Part shown: positions 7,471 through 16,322 of the stretch, one piece after another
Numbering within the stretch: the stretch's first letter is position 1
Layout: every line of letters begins with the position of its first letter
Source of the DNA: a virus
DNA: 24,722 nt
Strand: one strand, 5' to 3'
Virus record (IMG/VR): IMGVR_UViG_3300025646_000348
Location: 1 to 24,722 of that record
Translations under genes and position numbers: made by a program
Notes under the pieces: generated by a model
Database searches by the model: none
The model's input: the letters and a program-made list of their open reading frames with translations, nothing else
Told to the model about the DNA's origin: nothing

Positions 7471-9198
7471 TTACCCAAGTGATGCGCCTTTAACAATGTT
7501 ACGTTCCAACGCTTGTGCATTTGTCACTTCGTTACTTACTACAAACGCTTTAATAGGTCTTTGTTCTCTATCACCTAAAGCCTGTGCTAATTGGTTTTCT
7601 GGTGCCGAACCTACAATATTAAAAGCTGGGGCTTGTACTGGTGCTAAGGCTACCGAACCACCACTATCCATTCCAGCTGCAGAACCTTTAGCCGCATTTA
7701 CAGCAGCTTTAACACTAGATATAATCCCAGCAGCTTGTGCCGCAAACGCAAGTAATAAAGGAATGTTAGCTGGAAAACCTACTTTAGCTGTGGCTGCTGC
7801 ACCTTTAGCAACATCAACACCTGCTTCGCTTGCCCTTAATGTAACACGCTGTAATGTAGCTTTAGCTTCAGCAATTTGTTCCCTAACTAACATGGCTTGG
7901 CGTGCAATAAATAAGGCTCGCCCGACTTTTGTTTCTGCGCCTGCTGCTTCAATAACAGCATCTAAAGTTTCGTATATTTGTTGTCTTCTTGCGAGGGCTA
8001 ATTGTTTGTTTTTTTCTTTTTCTTCTTCAATTAAAGCATCTTGAATAGCAGCTTCTTGGTCAGCATAATATTGCAATAACTCTATTTTTTGCTCTTCAGT
8101 TGCATTTAATTCTTCTAACCTTAATAAATCCCTTGACCTTTGTAAATGTAATTTTTGTAATTCAGTTTTGGCTTCAGCATCCTCATTTTTAATACGGAAC
8201 TCATCGCGTATTTTTTGTATATCTTCTTGGCGTTTGGTTTCTTCTGCAAGTATTTTATCGGCTTCAGCTTTGGCTTTTTCTTCTTCTGCTTTACGTTCAG
8301 CAGCAGCTTTGTCAGCTTCCATTTTACGCAACCCAGCAGCTACGCCTAAAAGTTCTTTATTTCTTACTAAACGTTGTTCTTGTAATTTAATTAAATCAGC
8401 TTCTAATTGTGCTTCTTCATCAAGGTCTTCTTTAGTACTTTCACTTAAACTATTTTCTTGTCTTTTAACGTCTAACCTTGTTTGTGCTAACTCTATTTCT
8501 TTATCTGTAATTTCATTTTCTAATTTTGCTGCTGCTTCTAAAAACCCTATACGTTGTTCAGTGGTGTATTTATCAACCTCAGCTGCTTTAGTTTTAAGTT
8601 CATTTATTTTAACATTTGTTTTAGCACGTTCTACTAATAATGCACGTTCCTTTTTATTTGCGTCTGCTATTTTGTCTGCTAATTCGCCAGCAAGTTCTAA
8701 TTCCCTTTTGGTTTCTTCGCCAAAATTTGCTATCCTAGATTTTAATTGATCAAATGCTTCGCCTGCTTTTGCAAAATTACCAGTAAATACGTTATAAATA
8801 GTATCACCTAAACTGTAAAATATATCACCTATATTACCAGCAATTACTCCAAGTTGCTTTAGTATTTTAGCCATTCGGTTTTGACCCTCCTCACTTGAAG
8901 TAAATGCTTTTGTTAAGGATACAACCGCAATAATTAAAGCACCAATACCAGTTGCTATTATAGCACCTCTTAAAGTACCAAAACTTTTAACCACACCTTT
9001 AAGCGTACCTGTAAGCCCTTTGAATTTAGTTATCGCGCCACCTGATACTTGATCAAGCTGGTTACCTAGTTCGCCAGAGGTTTCATTTGTTTTTTCTACT
9101 TGTTTTTCTAGACCTACTATTTGTTTATTAAGCTGCTCAATATCATAAGCAGCCTCTTTGTATTTAGCCTCAAAGTCTATTACTACCTTTTGTCCCAT
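7471..9198 (-). CDS. Tape measure-like tail protein (575 aa)
   Basis: The 575-residue protein would set tail length and line the tail lumen. Residues 10-50 and about 180-400 are long coiled coils, with extended Glu/Lys/Ala repeats such as ADKAAAERKAEEEKAKAEAD. A hydrophobic segment (about 72-97, GTLRGAIIATGIGALIIAVV) and another at about 475-505 (AAATAKVGFPANIPLLLAF) are typical of tape measures, which insert into the host membrane. The C-terminus has PIKAFVVSNEVTNAQALERN, often seen at the end of Bacteroidota phage tape measures. At about 0.15 nm per residue (the usual scaling for tape measures), it would specify at most about 85 nm of tail, so a short-to-medium siphovirus tail is expected. 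It lies after the 1183-residue tail protein and not before it, the reverse of the common order. Confidence 0.72.
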   Translation of the reverse strand: MGQKVVIDFEAKYKEAAYDIEQLNKQIVGLEKQVEKTNETSGELGNQLDQVSGGAITKFKGLTGTLKGVVKSFGTLRGAIIATGIGALIIAVVSLTKAFTSSEEGQNRMAKILKQLGVIAGNIGDIFYSLGDTIYNVFTGNFAKAGEAFDQLKSRIANFGEETKRELELAGELADKIADANKKERALLVERAKTNVKINELKTKAAEVDKYTTEQRIGFLEAAAKLENEITDKEIELAQTRLDVKRQENSLSESTKEDLDEEAQLEADLIKLQEQRLVRNKELLGVAAGLRKMEADKAAAERKAEEEKAKAEADKILAEETKRQEDIQKIRDEFRIKNEDAEAKTELQKLHLQRSRDLLRLEELNATEEQKIELLQYYADQEAAIQDALIEEEKEKNKQLALARRQQIYETLDAVIEAAGAETKVGRALFIARQAMLVREQIAEAKATLQRVTLRASEAGVDVAKGAAATAKVGFPANIPLLLAFAAQAAGIISSVKAAVNAAKGSAAGMDSGGSVALAPVQAPAFNIVGSAPENQLAQALGDREQRPIKAFVVSNEVTNAQALERNIVKGASLG

Positions 9199-9335
9199 AG
9201 TCCGTTTTTATATTGCGTTAAACCCTCTTTTAATGTTTCTGGGTATTTATACTTACCTAAGGCAATATCTATATATTTGCCATTCCATTTTTCGCTTCTT
9301 GCAAATTCTAATAGATCTAATATATTTTGTATCAT
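9183..9335 (-). CDS. Hypothetical 50-aa protein between two tail genes
   Basis: The frame encodes 50 residues (MIQNILDLLEFARSEKWNGK...). Its ATG overlaps the stop of the 1183-residue tail gene (ATGA at 9332-9335), and its end overlaps the start of the tape-measure-like gene by 16 bases. It fills a 133-base gap exactly. The sequence is a plausible helix-plus-turn mini-protein with no known domain. Coupled translation with the tape measure is likely. Confidence 0.6.
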   Translation of the reverse strand: MIQNILDLLEFARSEKWNGKYIDIALGKYKYPETLKEGLTQYKNGLWDKR

Positions 9336-12300
9336 TTTGCGGTTGCTCCTTTTTGTATTCCAAATCTAATATCTGATGAATTACACCAGCCCATAAACAT
9401 TCGTACAGTATATATTCCTGGGCTCATTCCTGTTTTTCTAATTACTTGTGTAGAGTTACTTAATGTTCCTTGGAACCATTGAGTTACTGAACCGTTTTCG
9501 GTTGCGTTGCTTTCTTCAATATACACTATTCCTACATTTGCAGGTAATGAACCAGTTCTAATATAATTTAATACAATATCAGCTGAGTTATTATATATAG
9601 CTGTATAAGCAGCAGAATAACCATCTACACCTTTAGCAACTGTTGAATATAACATACCTACATAAGTAGCTATTTCTTTTCCTTTAGAACTTGTTTTATT
9701 AAGCTCTACAGGTGTAGCCTTTGCTCCAATAGTTGCAACTTCACTAATTGTAAAATTGTTTAACAATCTACCACCTGCTAAATAAGAATCAGGGTCGCAT
9801 AAACTAGCTGGGCATTGGTAAGAAGCTACAACCGTTGCGGTATCAAATTCAACTACTATGTAATTAGTAATTAGTGAATAATAAGGTTGTGTTGAAACGT
9901 TGTCCACAGATATTGCTAAAGCCATGTATTTTCCAATACCTGAACTTGTACCGCTTATTGTTGGGAATGAATTACTTCCCCCAGTATAATCATTAGTAGT
10001 TGCTATTTTTATTTTGTCGTTTACTCTAGGTATATCCCTGTTTCCATTGTGATACCATTTTTCAAATGTTACAAACTCTCCACATTTACCTGCTCCTTGA
10101 GTCACATTTTGTTTCGCATCTATTTCAGCTAGAGTAGGTATAGTACTATAACCTGTAACATTACCAGCACCAGCACTAAGTACAAAGAAACTAGTTTGTA
10201 AAGTATCGCCTGGATCAGTTGTAGCACTAATAACAGAACTTATAACATTAGCTTCAGCAAAGTTTATATTATTGTTTGTTTTAACATAGAACCTCGCATA
10301 TCTTGTTGCTGGGTGCGTTAAATTTAGTATTCTTTTTTGTTTAGTTCCAACAGTTAACGATGGACTACCTTCAAGCCTTATAGTTGATACAGTTGTTATG
10401 TTAGCATTTGCTTTAAGTGTATCAATATTATCACTAGCTGTTAAATAAGATTGCTGGCTTGCTATTAAGAAACCATATTCATCAATATTTGGTATATCAC
10501 ATATCGTTCCTGAATCTAGTATGTCAAACGAAAATTCTACATAATCAGTTCCATTAACTTTTGTGCCTGTACTTATTGTTGCAGGTGTTACATCACAAGG
10601 TTGAGTTCCATCGTTAGTAATATCGTTACCACTTATGTTAGTATTAATTTCTTCATCTAATGGAGGCGAATCAAAGTCCTCATTACCTAAACCACCTGTA
10701 TAATCAGCTGTAAATACTGTTGAATCAGCAGTTAACTCATCGGTAGATGAATCGTAGTTTGTATTATATTTATTAGTATTTGTTGGTGCAGCTATTGGAA
10801 TAATGGTATCAGTTCCACCTACAGACTGTGTACTTATTATGTTTGTTAATACTAAATCACTTTTGTTTGTTTCAAAATTTGTTGTTAATTCGTTTATGCG
10901 GTAAAGTTTATCAAATATCCTAATATTATCTGCTAACGTAAGCGTTTCAGTAATCCTTAAAGGTAAAAAAGCTGATATTTTAGTAATTCGTTTTCTTAAA
11001 TCAAATAGGTCTTTTATATAACCCTCATAATAGGTTTTAAATAATGTTTTTTCATTTGGTATGCGTACATATTCATCTATTTCACTATGGAAATTTAATG
11101 ATTGTGTCATGTCGTCAATTGTAGTACCTGTCCAAGTAGTTAATGAATTTGAAGGCATGTAAGGGTCACTAACATCTACTTTGTCATTAGCTATATTACG
11201 AGTAGCTATTGAACCACTACCCGACTTAACTGCATAAAATAATAAAGGTTTACCTGAACTTGATTGTTGTGCTTCATCAACAAACCACCCCCACTGAACA
11301 TTAGTTAAAGCCCCAGTATTAATGTCATTTAACCTTTCAAATAAAACATGCTCAAAAGGTAATTTTATTTCGTAAAAACTACCCTCGTATTTTGCCTGTG
11401 ATTGGTATTCTAAAGTACCCCATCCTTTATTATTTAACTGCTTAAATGTTTTAGCTAAAAAAGTATCTAAACCTTCGTATGTTAAATTGACTTGTTTATA
11501 AGGTATTGGGGCATCTACTTGACTTTCATCACTTATTACAAAAGGCGTAATATCGTGGGTTATATTAGATGAATTATAATAATCATTTAACGTTTGTACT
11601 ACTATAATATTAGAATCATTTACATACGCAGTTAAATTAAACATTTTAAAAATACCAATTAAAAAGTCTAATATTTTTATGTCTGGTAACTGCGAAACTA
11701 TAGATATATTTGTGTCGGTAAATGTTTCAAGTGTTGAATTTAATGTAACACTTTTATTACCGCCTAAAAACCTAGTATTTACTCTTACTAGTAATATTTC
11801 CATGTCAAAGGTAGTGGCTGAAGCTGTTTCTATAAAAAAAGTAAACTCACCGTTATCAACTATTATAGCGTTATTTTCAGGTGTATAATCAGCTACATTT
11901 ATACCATTTACTTTAGTGCCTGTTAAATCATTAAAGCGTTTAAATTCTTGCCCATTCCTTTGTATAACTAAATTGTATTTAGCAGAACCTAGTGCTGGGG
12001 TTATTGTTACTTTATAATGAAATTCTATTTTAACGTCAGCATTGTTTATTCTAAAATTATTAGAACGTACTATTAACTCATCAAATTTATCCCCTGTTAT
12101 TTGTAGCCTTGTGAATTGTTGAGCTTTATCTTGGTCAATAAACAAACCTCCAGCTTTTGTGTGTAGCCAAATGTATAAATTATAAAAAGCTGCATTATCT
12201 TTATTAAAAAAGTCTGTACTGAATTTAATATCGTAATGCGTTTCTATTGCTTTTATTATTGCATATAATTTTAAAGCTGGTTTTAATTCTGTAAAAGGTA

Positions 12301-12883
12301 CGCCATTGTTTGAACCAGTTGTATATAAATTATAAGTTTCATTTAAACTTGAATCATATATAAGCCTGTTTGTGTGTGTTATTAACGGGAATATAATACC
12401 GTCAGTTATTTGTTCAGCACCTATAACCGCATCTTTTCCATCTGTTAAAAATGCTTCAATATTAGTGTCGTTATATCTAAAATCAAAAGAACTTAATTCG
12501 GTAAGGTTTGCAAGTTTATCCTCGCCTAATAAATCAGGTAATAAAACAGTATTCCCAAAAAATGTTATTCTATAATTTGCTGCTTCGTTATTTCTTAAAC
12601 TAGCACCCTCTAATCTTATTTTACCTTTTTTAAATGGTTTATAGTTTAAATGTATTTCAGCACTTTTTTTAGTTCTTGCATCAAAACCCTCAATAAAATA
12701 GTTGTAAAAATGCTTAAATATTTTGTTATTGTTTTTAGATGCAGGTACTGTAAACGTTCTAGTATAATCAGTAAATATTTTTTCAATATCCCTAACATCT
12801 TGTATAGATTGCGTTAGGGTTATAGATTCATCTTGATATAGTTCTACTTCTTGACCCTCAATGTATAACTGTATTTGTAGCAT
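9332..12883 (-). CDS. Large Bacteroidota-type tail protein, baseplate/tail-tip (1183 aa)
   Basis: At 1183 residues this is the largest gene in the window. The N-terminal 125 residues (LQIQLYIEGQEVELYQDES, then SIQDVRDIEKIFTDYTRTFT, VPASKNNNKIFKHFYNYFI) are a hallmark of a large tail protein family in flavobacterial phages. Its position next to the tape measure suggests a tail-tip or baseplate-hub role. Residues about 715-735 contain the TADSTVFTADYTGG stretch also seen in the 55-residue protein. Residues about 775-890 look like a fibronectin-type or similar beta domain (YVEFSFDILDSGTICDIPNI; RYARFYVKTNNNINFAEANV). The C-terminus (about 1085-1183) is another beta domain, perhaps carbohydrate-binding. 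The family and tail association are fairly safe; the exact role is inference. No peptidase or lysin motif was seen. Confidence 0.68.
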   Translation of the reverse strand: MLQIQLYIEGQEVELYQDESITLTQSIQDVRDIEKIFTDYTRTFTVPASKNNNKIFKHFYNYFIEGFDARTKKSAEIHLNYKPFKKGKIRLEGASLRNNEAANYRITFFGNTVLLPDLLGEDKLANLTELSSFDFRYNDTNIEAFLTDGKDAVIGAEQITDGIIFPLITHTNRLIYDSSLNETYNLYTTGSNNGVPFTELKPALKLYAIIKAIETHYDIKFSTDFFNKDNAAFYNLYIWLHTKAGGLFIDQDKAQQFTRLQITGDKFDELIVRSNNFRINNADVKIEFHYKVTITPALGSAKYNLVIQRNGQEFKRFNDLTGTKVNGINVADYTPENNAIIVDNGEFTFFIETASATTFDMEILLVRVNTRFLGGNKSVTLNSTLETFTDTNISIVSQLPDIKILDFLIGIFKMFNLTAYVNDSNIIVVQTLNDYYNSSNITHDITPFVISDESQVDAPIPYKQVNLTYEGLDTFLAKTFKQLNNKGWGTLEYQSQAKYEGSFYEIKLPFEHVLFERLNDINTGALTNVQWGWFVDEAQQSSSGKPLLFYAVKSGSGSIATRNIANDKVDVSDPYMPSNSLTTWTGTTIDDMTQSLNFHSEIDEYVRIPNEKTLFKTYYEGYIKDLFDLRKRITKISAFLPLRITETLTLADNIRIFDKLYRINELTTNFETNKSDLVLTNIISTQSVGGTDTIIPIAAPTNTNKYNTNYDSSTDELTADSTVFTADYTGGLGNEDFDSPPLDEEINTNISGNDITNDGTQPCDVTPATISTGTKVNGTDYVEFSFDILDSGTICDIPNIDEYGFLIASQQSYLTASDNIDTLKANANITTVSTIRLEGSPSLTVGTKQKRILNLTHPATRYARFYVKTNNNINFAEANVISSVISATTDPGDTLQTSFFVLSAGAGNVTGYSTIPTLAEIDAKQNVTQGAGKCGEFVTFEKWYHNGNRDIPRVNDKIKIATTNDYTGGSNSFPTISGTSSGIGKYMALAISVDNVSTQPYYSLITNYIVVEFDTATVVASYQCPASLCDPDSYLAGGRLLNNFTISEVATIGAKATPVELNKTSSKGKEIATYVGMLYSTVAKGVDGYSAAYTAIYNNSADIVLNYIRTGSLPANVGIVYIEESNATENGSVTQWFQGTLSNSTQVIRKTGMSPGIYTVRMFMGWCNSSDIRFGIQKGATAK

Positions 12884-13870
12884 TTACCTAATGTTATTTA
12901 TTTTATTAAATGCAAACTCAAAATCAATAGTATAATTTATTAGCCTGTCATTTAAAGAAGTTTTCTTTTGTAGGTTTTTAGTTACTGGGTTTATAGGTAA
13001 CGTTTTATTGTCCCATCGTATCCAAGCATTTTCTGTAATAAGTAACTGCTCAATAGTACTATTCATATCCTCATTAATAAAACCTGTATTTAAAGATATG
13101 CTAGTATTTGCATTTACGTTATATAGTTGTCTTTGTGTAGAATATAATGGGTATGTTACCGAACTTGTATTAATGGTATTTGTTTTATATGATTCACTTG
13201 TAATGTCAAAAGTTTCAGTAGTCTTTTTGAAAAAATACAAGTCTTGATAAACACCAAATTTATTTATAAAAGTAACTTTATAAGGAGTAAATTTTGGCTC
13301 ACATATATTTGTTACTTTAATTGTTTTTAGCAATGTAGTATCATCCGTATCATAAATCTGAATAGTATTGCTATCGGCAGGAATGTCCACATATTGTATT
13401 TTTTGATTTGAATTACCGTTATCTATTATTTGTGTATCTACACTATCTATTGTTACTTTACCTACTCCTTCTGCAAATATTGGCAACTTTCCAGCTACTC
13501 CTTCAGGTAAGTATATATTATTAGCACTTATTAAGGCGTGCCTTTGTAGTTCTGGGTTTATTTCTTCATCAAAATAACCATAACCATCTAAAGCAATATA
13601 ATTAAAAGACTGAGGGTTGTTATAATTAAATAAAGCCCCAGTATCGTCATAATAATAAACAACTGCGGTAACCCATTTTGAATTACATACATAATCGTTA
13701 TTGAAATTAAAACTTATATAATCCCTAATTAATTCAGATACTTCAAGTACAATATTGTTTTCGCCCTGTATTACTGATTTTTCTAAAGTGTATTTTAAAT
13801 CGCCATTGTCGTAACTGCCTTGAGTTCCGTCATAAACATATAAGTAAAGTCGTATGCTACCTAGTGCCAT
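12884..13870 (-). CDS. Tail protein upstream of the tail-tip gene, possible distal-tail role (328 aa)
   Basis: The 328-residue protein is beta-rich, with many Tyr and Asn residues. The conserved-looking core is TNICEPKFTPYKVTFINKFG followed by VYQDLYFFKKTTETFDI (about 188-225). Proteins of this type precede the large tail protein in flavobacterial phages, and here the two genes are directly adjacent with no gap. A baseplate or distal-tail (Dit-like) role is a reasonable guess, but no distant homology can be shown by eye. The start lies three bases after the adhesin-like gene stop. Confidence 0.5.
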   Translation of the reverse strand: MALGSIRLYLYVYDGTQGSYDNGDLKYTLEKSVIQGENNIVLEVSELIRDYISFNFNNDYVCNSKWVTAVVYYYDDTGALFNYNNPQSFNYIALDGYGYFDEEINPELQRHALISANNIYLPEGVAGKLPIFAEGVGKVTIDSVDTQIIDNGNSNQKIQYVDIPADSNTIQIYDTDDTTLLKTIKVTNICEPKFTPYKVTFINKFGVYQDLYFFKKTTETFDITSESYKTNTINTSSVTYPLYSTQRQLYNVNANTSISLNTGFINEDMNSTIEQLLITENAWIRWDNKTLPINPVTKNLQKKTSLNDRLINYTIDFEFAFNKINNIR

Positions 13871-13873
13871 TTT

Positions 13874-15346
13874 TTAAAGTTTTACAGAAAATCCTAAACC
13901 GCTATCACTACCATCTGTAGGACAATCACAAAGGACTATATCCATTATTATACCATTTGAATCTATTTGCCAAGCGTAAAATTTACCTGTTCCCTTGCCT
14001 ATTGTTACTCCAGAAGTACTTGAAACTGCATAGTAAAAGTTACTACCATCAAAGGGGGCGTTGTTTCGGCACACTCTTTCCCCTAAAGCAGTTGTTACTG
14101 ATGAGCCTGTACAAGTAACTGCTGTTCTTACAGAATAAGTTGAATCACAATAGCCGCCTTCAGCTGTTTTGGGTGCAGCTAAATAAAAACTATTTGACCC
14201 ACACAAAGCTGCTGCTGCTGGTTGTGTTATAGTTTTTGTACAACTTATATCACTGCCTCCACTATTTGAATAACCACTAGAAGGAGGTGTAACGTAAAAA
14301 GTAACGCTTCTTGAAGTATCTACTGAAACTGTATCAAAACTTAAAGGGCTCCATCCAGATATTGTTCCTAAAGAATTATTACCTTTTAATACTGAACCTT
14401 TTGATGATATTTGTTGTCCACTTAAATTAGCAAGTTCACAAGTAAATTCTGGATTTGCTGCTGGTTGTGTAAATGTTTTACTACATTCTAAAGTACCACT
14501 ATTAGAATAACCTGCTGGTATTGTTAAATCAAAATATAAGGTAACACTTCTGTCGCTTCCAGTTGTGTTTGCAGGGTAACTAGTAATTGCTGAACCTCCT
14601 GAACTGCTTTTAATAGTTCCAACGCTTGCTACACTTGTAGGCTTTACAATAGTACCGCTTTGTGATATTGAACCACCTGTTAAGTTAGCTATTGTACAAT
14701 CAAATGCAGTTGATGGCGAACTTACCGTAACGCCTATACTTTGTGTAGCTGTACAAGTATTACTGTCGTTGTCGTATGCTGATACTTGTAAAGTTGTTGA
14801 ACCACCAATAGAACTTGAAACAATAGTTAAATTAGTTCCAGTTACAGTAGCTGAAACTAATGATTTGTTTGGATTGTAAACAGTATAACCAGCAATAGCT
14901 GAACTGCCTTGTGTAAAGTAAGAACTTAAATTTATAGTAACACTATCACCGTCAACTGCTAAACTTTGCGCTGAAATGCTTCCATTTGTCGTTGGTCCAC
15001 CTGAACAAGTTGTTCCTGATATATATGCAGGTTGTGTAATACTTTTAACGCAGTCTATATAACCATTCTCACTATTGTTAAATCCTGATGGTATAGCTAT
15101 TCTTACAGTTAATATTCTTGTTGTGGATGTTGTTTCTACAGCAAATTTGTCGTTACTAAAGTCAGGGTCTGTTGACGTTATAGAAAGTACAGTTCCATAA
15201 TCTAATACTGGGTCTATTATTTGCCCTTGTTGGTCAATAGCTAGGTTTTGTATATTTGCTATTTCACAAGTAAAAAGCGGTTCAGGTACCGATGGTTCTG
15301 TTAAATTTAAATAAAATGGGCTTCTTACGTTAATTTTTGTGCTCAT
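13874..15346 (-). CDS. Repeat-containing adhesin-like tail protein (490 aa)
   Basis: The 490-residue protein is built from beta-sandwich modules. Three imperfect repeats run at about 25-106, 215-295 and 301-376. Each starts F[TD]C-x-[IL]AN[IL] and ends with C-x-K-[ST]-[IF]-TQP, and each holds a P-[SA]-S/G-[FY]-[NS]-NS motif. The cysteines pair naturally within each repeat (27/99, 217/288, 303/369). Between repeats 1 and 2 lies a fourth, cadherin- or Ig-like domain (about 107-210). The last 110 residues have six or more additional cysteines (382, 400, 412, 426, 473, 475). This layout suggests an extracellular, disulphide-stabilised adhesion protein in the tail. The gene overlaps the gp10-like gene by four bases. 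The exact partner or receptor is unknown. Confidence 0.55.
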   Translation of the reverse strand: MSTKINVRSPFYLNLTEPSVPEPLFTCEIANIQNLAIDQQGQIIDPVLDYGTVLSITSTDPDFSNDKFAVETTSTTRILTVRIAIPSGFNNSENGYIDCVKSITQPAYISGTTCSGGPTTNGSISAQSLAVDGDSVTINLSSYFTQGSSAIAGYTVYNPNKSLVSATVTGTNLTIVSSSIGGSTTLQVSAYDNDSNTCTATQSIGVTVSSPSTAFDCTIANLTGGSISQSGTIVKPTSVASVGTIKSSSGGSAITSYPANTTGSDRSVTLYFDLTIPAGYSNSGTLECSKTFTQPAANPEFTCELANLSGQQISSKGSVLKGNNSLGTISGWSPLSFDTVSVDTSRSVTFYVTPPSSGYSNSGGSDISCTKTITQPAAAALCGSNSFYLAAPKTAEGGYCDSTYSVRTAVTCTGSSVTTALGERVCRNNAPFDGSNFYYAVSSTSGVTIGKGTGKFYAWQIDSNGIIMDIVLCDCPTDGSDSGLGFSVKL

Positions 15347-15864
15347 CGTAATCTATCTTCTTTTAATGTATATGCTAAAAAGTCTTCCACGTCAAGTGCG
15401 TATGACTTAGCTAATTCTTCTGGTAGTTTTTTAAAACCTTGTTGAAATGGTATAGTAAAAAATAAACTGGGTTTAATACCTTTTTTAAATATACTATTTG
15501 CTAATATATGCCCTATTGTTGTGTAATTACCTTTTTTAAATTTACCACTTTCATCTCTTAGCCTTATATTGCGTGCTTTTGCCCATTTAGCTAATGGTTC
15601 GGCAGGCGGTTTTTTATCCCTAAATGAATAAGGCGTATCGTATTTTTTATCTTTACCACTTACACCCTTGTCAATAAATACGCCATAGTCTTCCATTATA
15701 AACTCAACACGGAATGAGTTTTCACTAGCTTTAACATCACCTTTTAAACTATTATATAAGTCCTTAGATACGTTTTTTTTGCCTTTGGTTAGCCTTGTCC
15801 TGGCTTGTTTAATAACAAACTTTTTAAAAGCATCTAATACAGCTTGCGTTCTTTTAATTTCCAT
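15343..15864 (-). CDS. HK97 gp10-like tail-completion/connector protein (173 aa)
   Basis: The 173-residue basic protein resembles the HK97 gp10-like family, which sits at the head-tail joint. Key stretches are YGVFIDKGVSGKDKKYDTPY, PPAEPLAKWAKARNIRLRDE, and TTIGHILANSIFKKGIKPSL followed by FFTIPFQQGF. I recognise this combination from gp10-like proteins of Bacteroidota phages. It overlaps the terminator-like gene by one base and the adhesin gene by four. Its place between the tail terminator and adhesin fits a head-tail joining function. The family call is fairly firm; the precise contacts are inference. Confidence 0.68.
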   Translation of the reverse strand: MEIKRTQAVLDAFKKFVIKQARTRLTKGKKNVSKDLYNSLKGDVKASENSFRVEFIMEDYGVFIDKGVSGKDKKYDTPYSFRDKKPPAEPLAKWAKARNIRLRDESGKFKKGNYTTIGHILANSIFKKGIKPSLFFTIPFQQGFKKLPEELAKSYALDVEDFLAYTLKEDRLR

Positions 15865-16322
15865 TAGTCACAAATTGTCATATCGTTTTGTACCACTACG
15901 TCAAACGTAGCTGCCCAGCCTGCAAGTTTATTTTCAAACCTGTCTACAAATGGTTCACAGCTTACATCGCCCTCTATTTGGTAAAGGTTAGTATATAAGT
16001 CGCCACGCTGTAAAAGGTTTATTACTCTTGTTTGTACTGCTAACTGGGTATTTAATACGTCTTGTTCGTTATCGTTTCCTACAAATATATCAGTAACCGC
16101 ATCTTTACTAATGTCAACAACATCCATTGAAAGTATGCTAATATTAAAGGTTAATGTTTTAGTTCCTATTGTTGTGTTATTTACTATAACATGCGAAAGT
16201 GGAAATATTGTAGTTTTGTTTAAATCAACATCATCAATAGAACCAAATGTAACTGTATTTACAAACGGTTCAGCTTGTAATGCTTCTTTTATTTGTTTTG
16301 TAACGTTGTAAAAACCTTTCAT
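15864..16322 (-). CDS. Putative tail terminator / completion protein (152 aa)
   Basis: The 152-residue protein has the profile of tail terminators (gpU-like). An N-terminal helix (FYNVTKQIKEALQAEPFVN) is followed by beta strands (TTIFPLSHVIVNNTTIGTKT; LTFNISILSMDVVDIS), a helical VQTRVINLLQRGDLY and a C-terminal strand WAATFDVVVQND. It would cap the tail tube and bind the head connector. The ATG overlaps the stop of the -1 frame of the tail assembly chaperone (ATGA at 16319-16322) rather than the zero-frame stop, which is 77 bases upstream. This is good evidence that the -1 frame is translated. Confidence 0.62.
   Translation of the reverse strand: MKGFYNVTKQIKEALQAEPFVNTVTFGSIDDVDLNKTTIFPLSHVIVNNTTIGTKTLTFNISILSMDVVDISKDAVTDIFVGNDNEQDVLNTQLAVQTRVINLLQRGDLYTNLYQIEGDVSCEPFVDRFENKLAGWAATFDVVVQNDMTICD

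Noticed and set aside
7331-8749. Long plus-strand open frames (237 and 193 residues) opposite the tape-measure-like gene
   Set aside because: They are low-complexity Ala/Ser/Leu translations that mirror the Glu/Lys/Ala-rich coiled coil on the minus strand, in a window with no other plus-strand genes. No plausible start region or domain was seen.
13874-15346. Tandem modules as a DNA repeat or CRISPR-like array
   Set aside because: The similarity is at protein level with strongly diverged DNA and uneven spacing; there are no regular short repeats with spacers.
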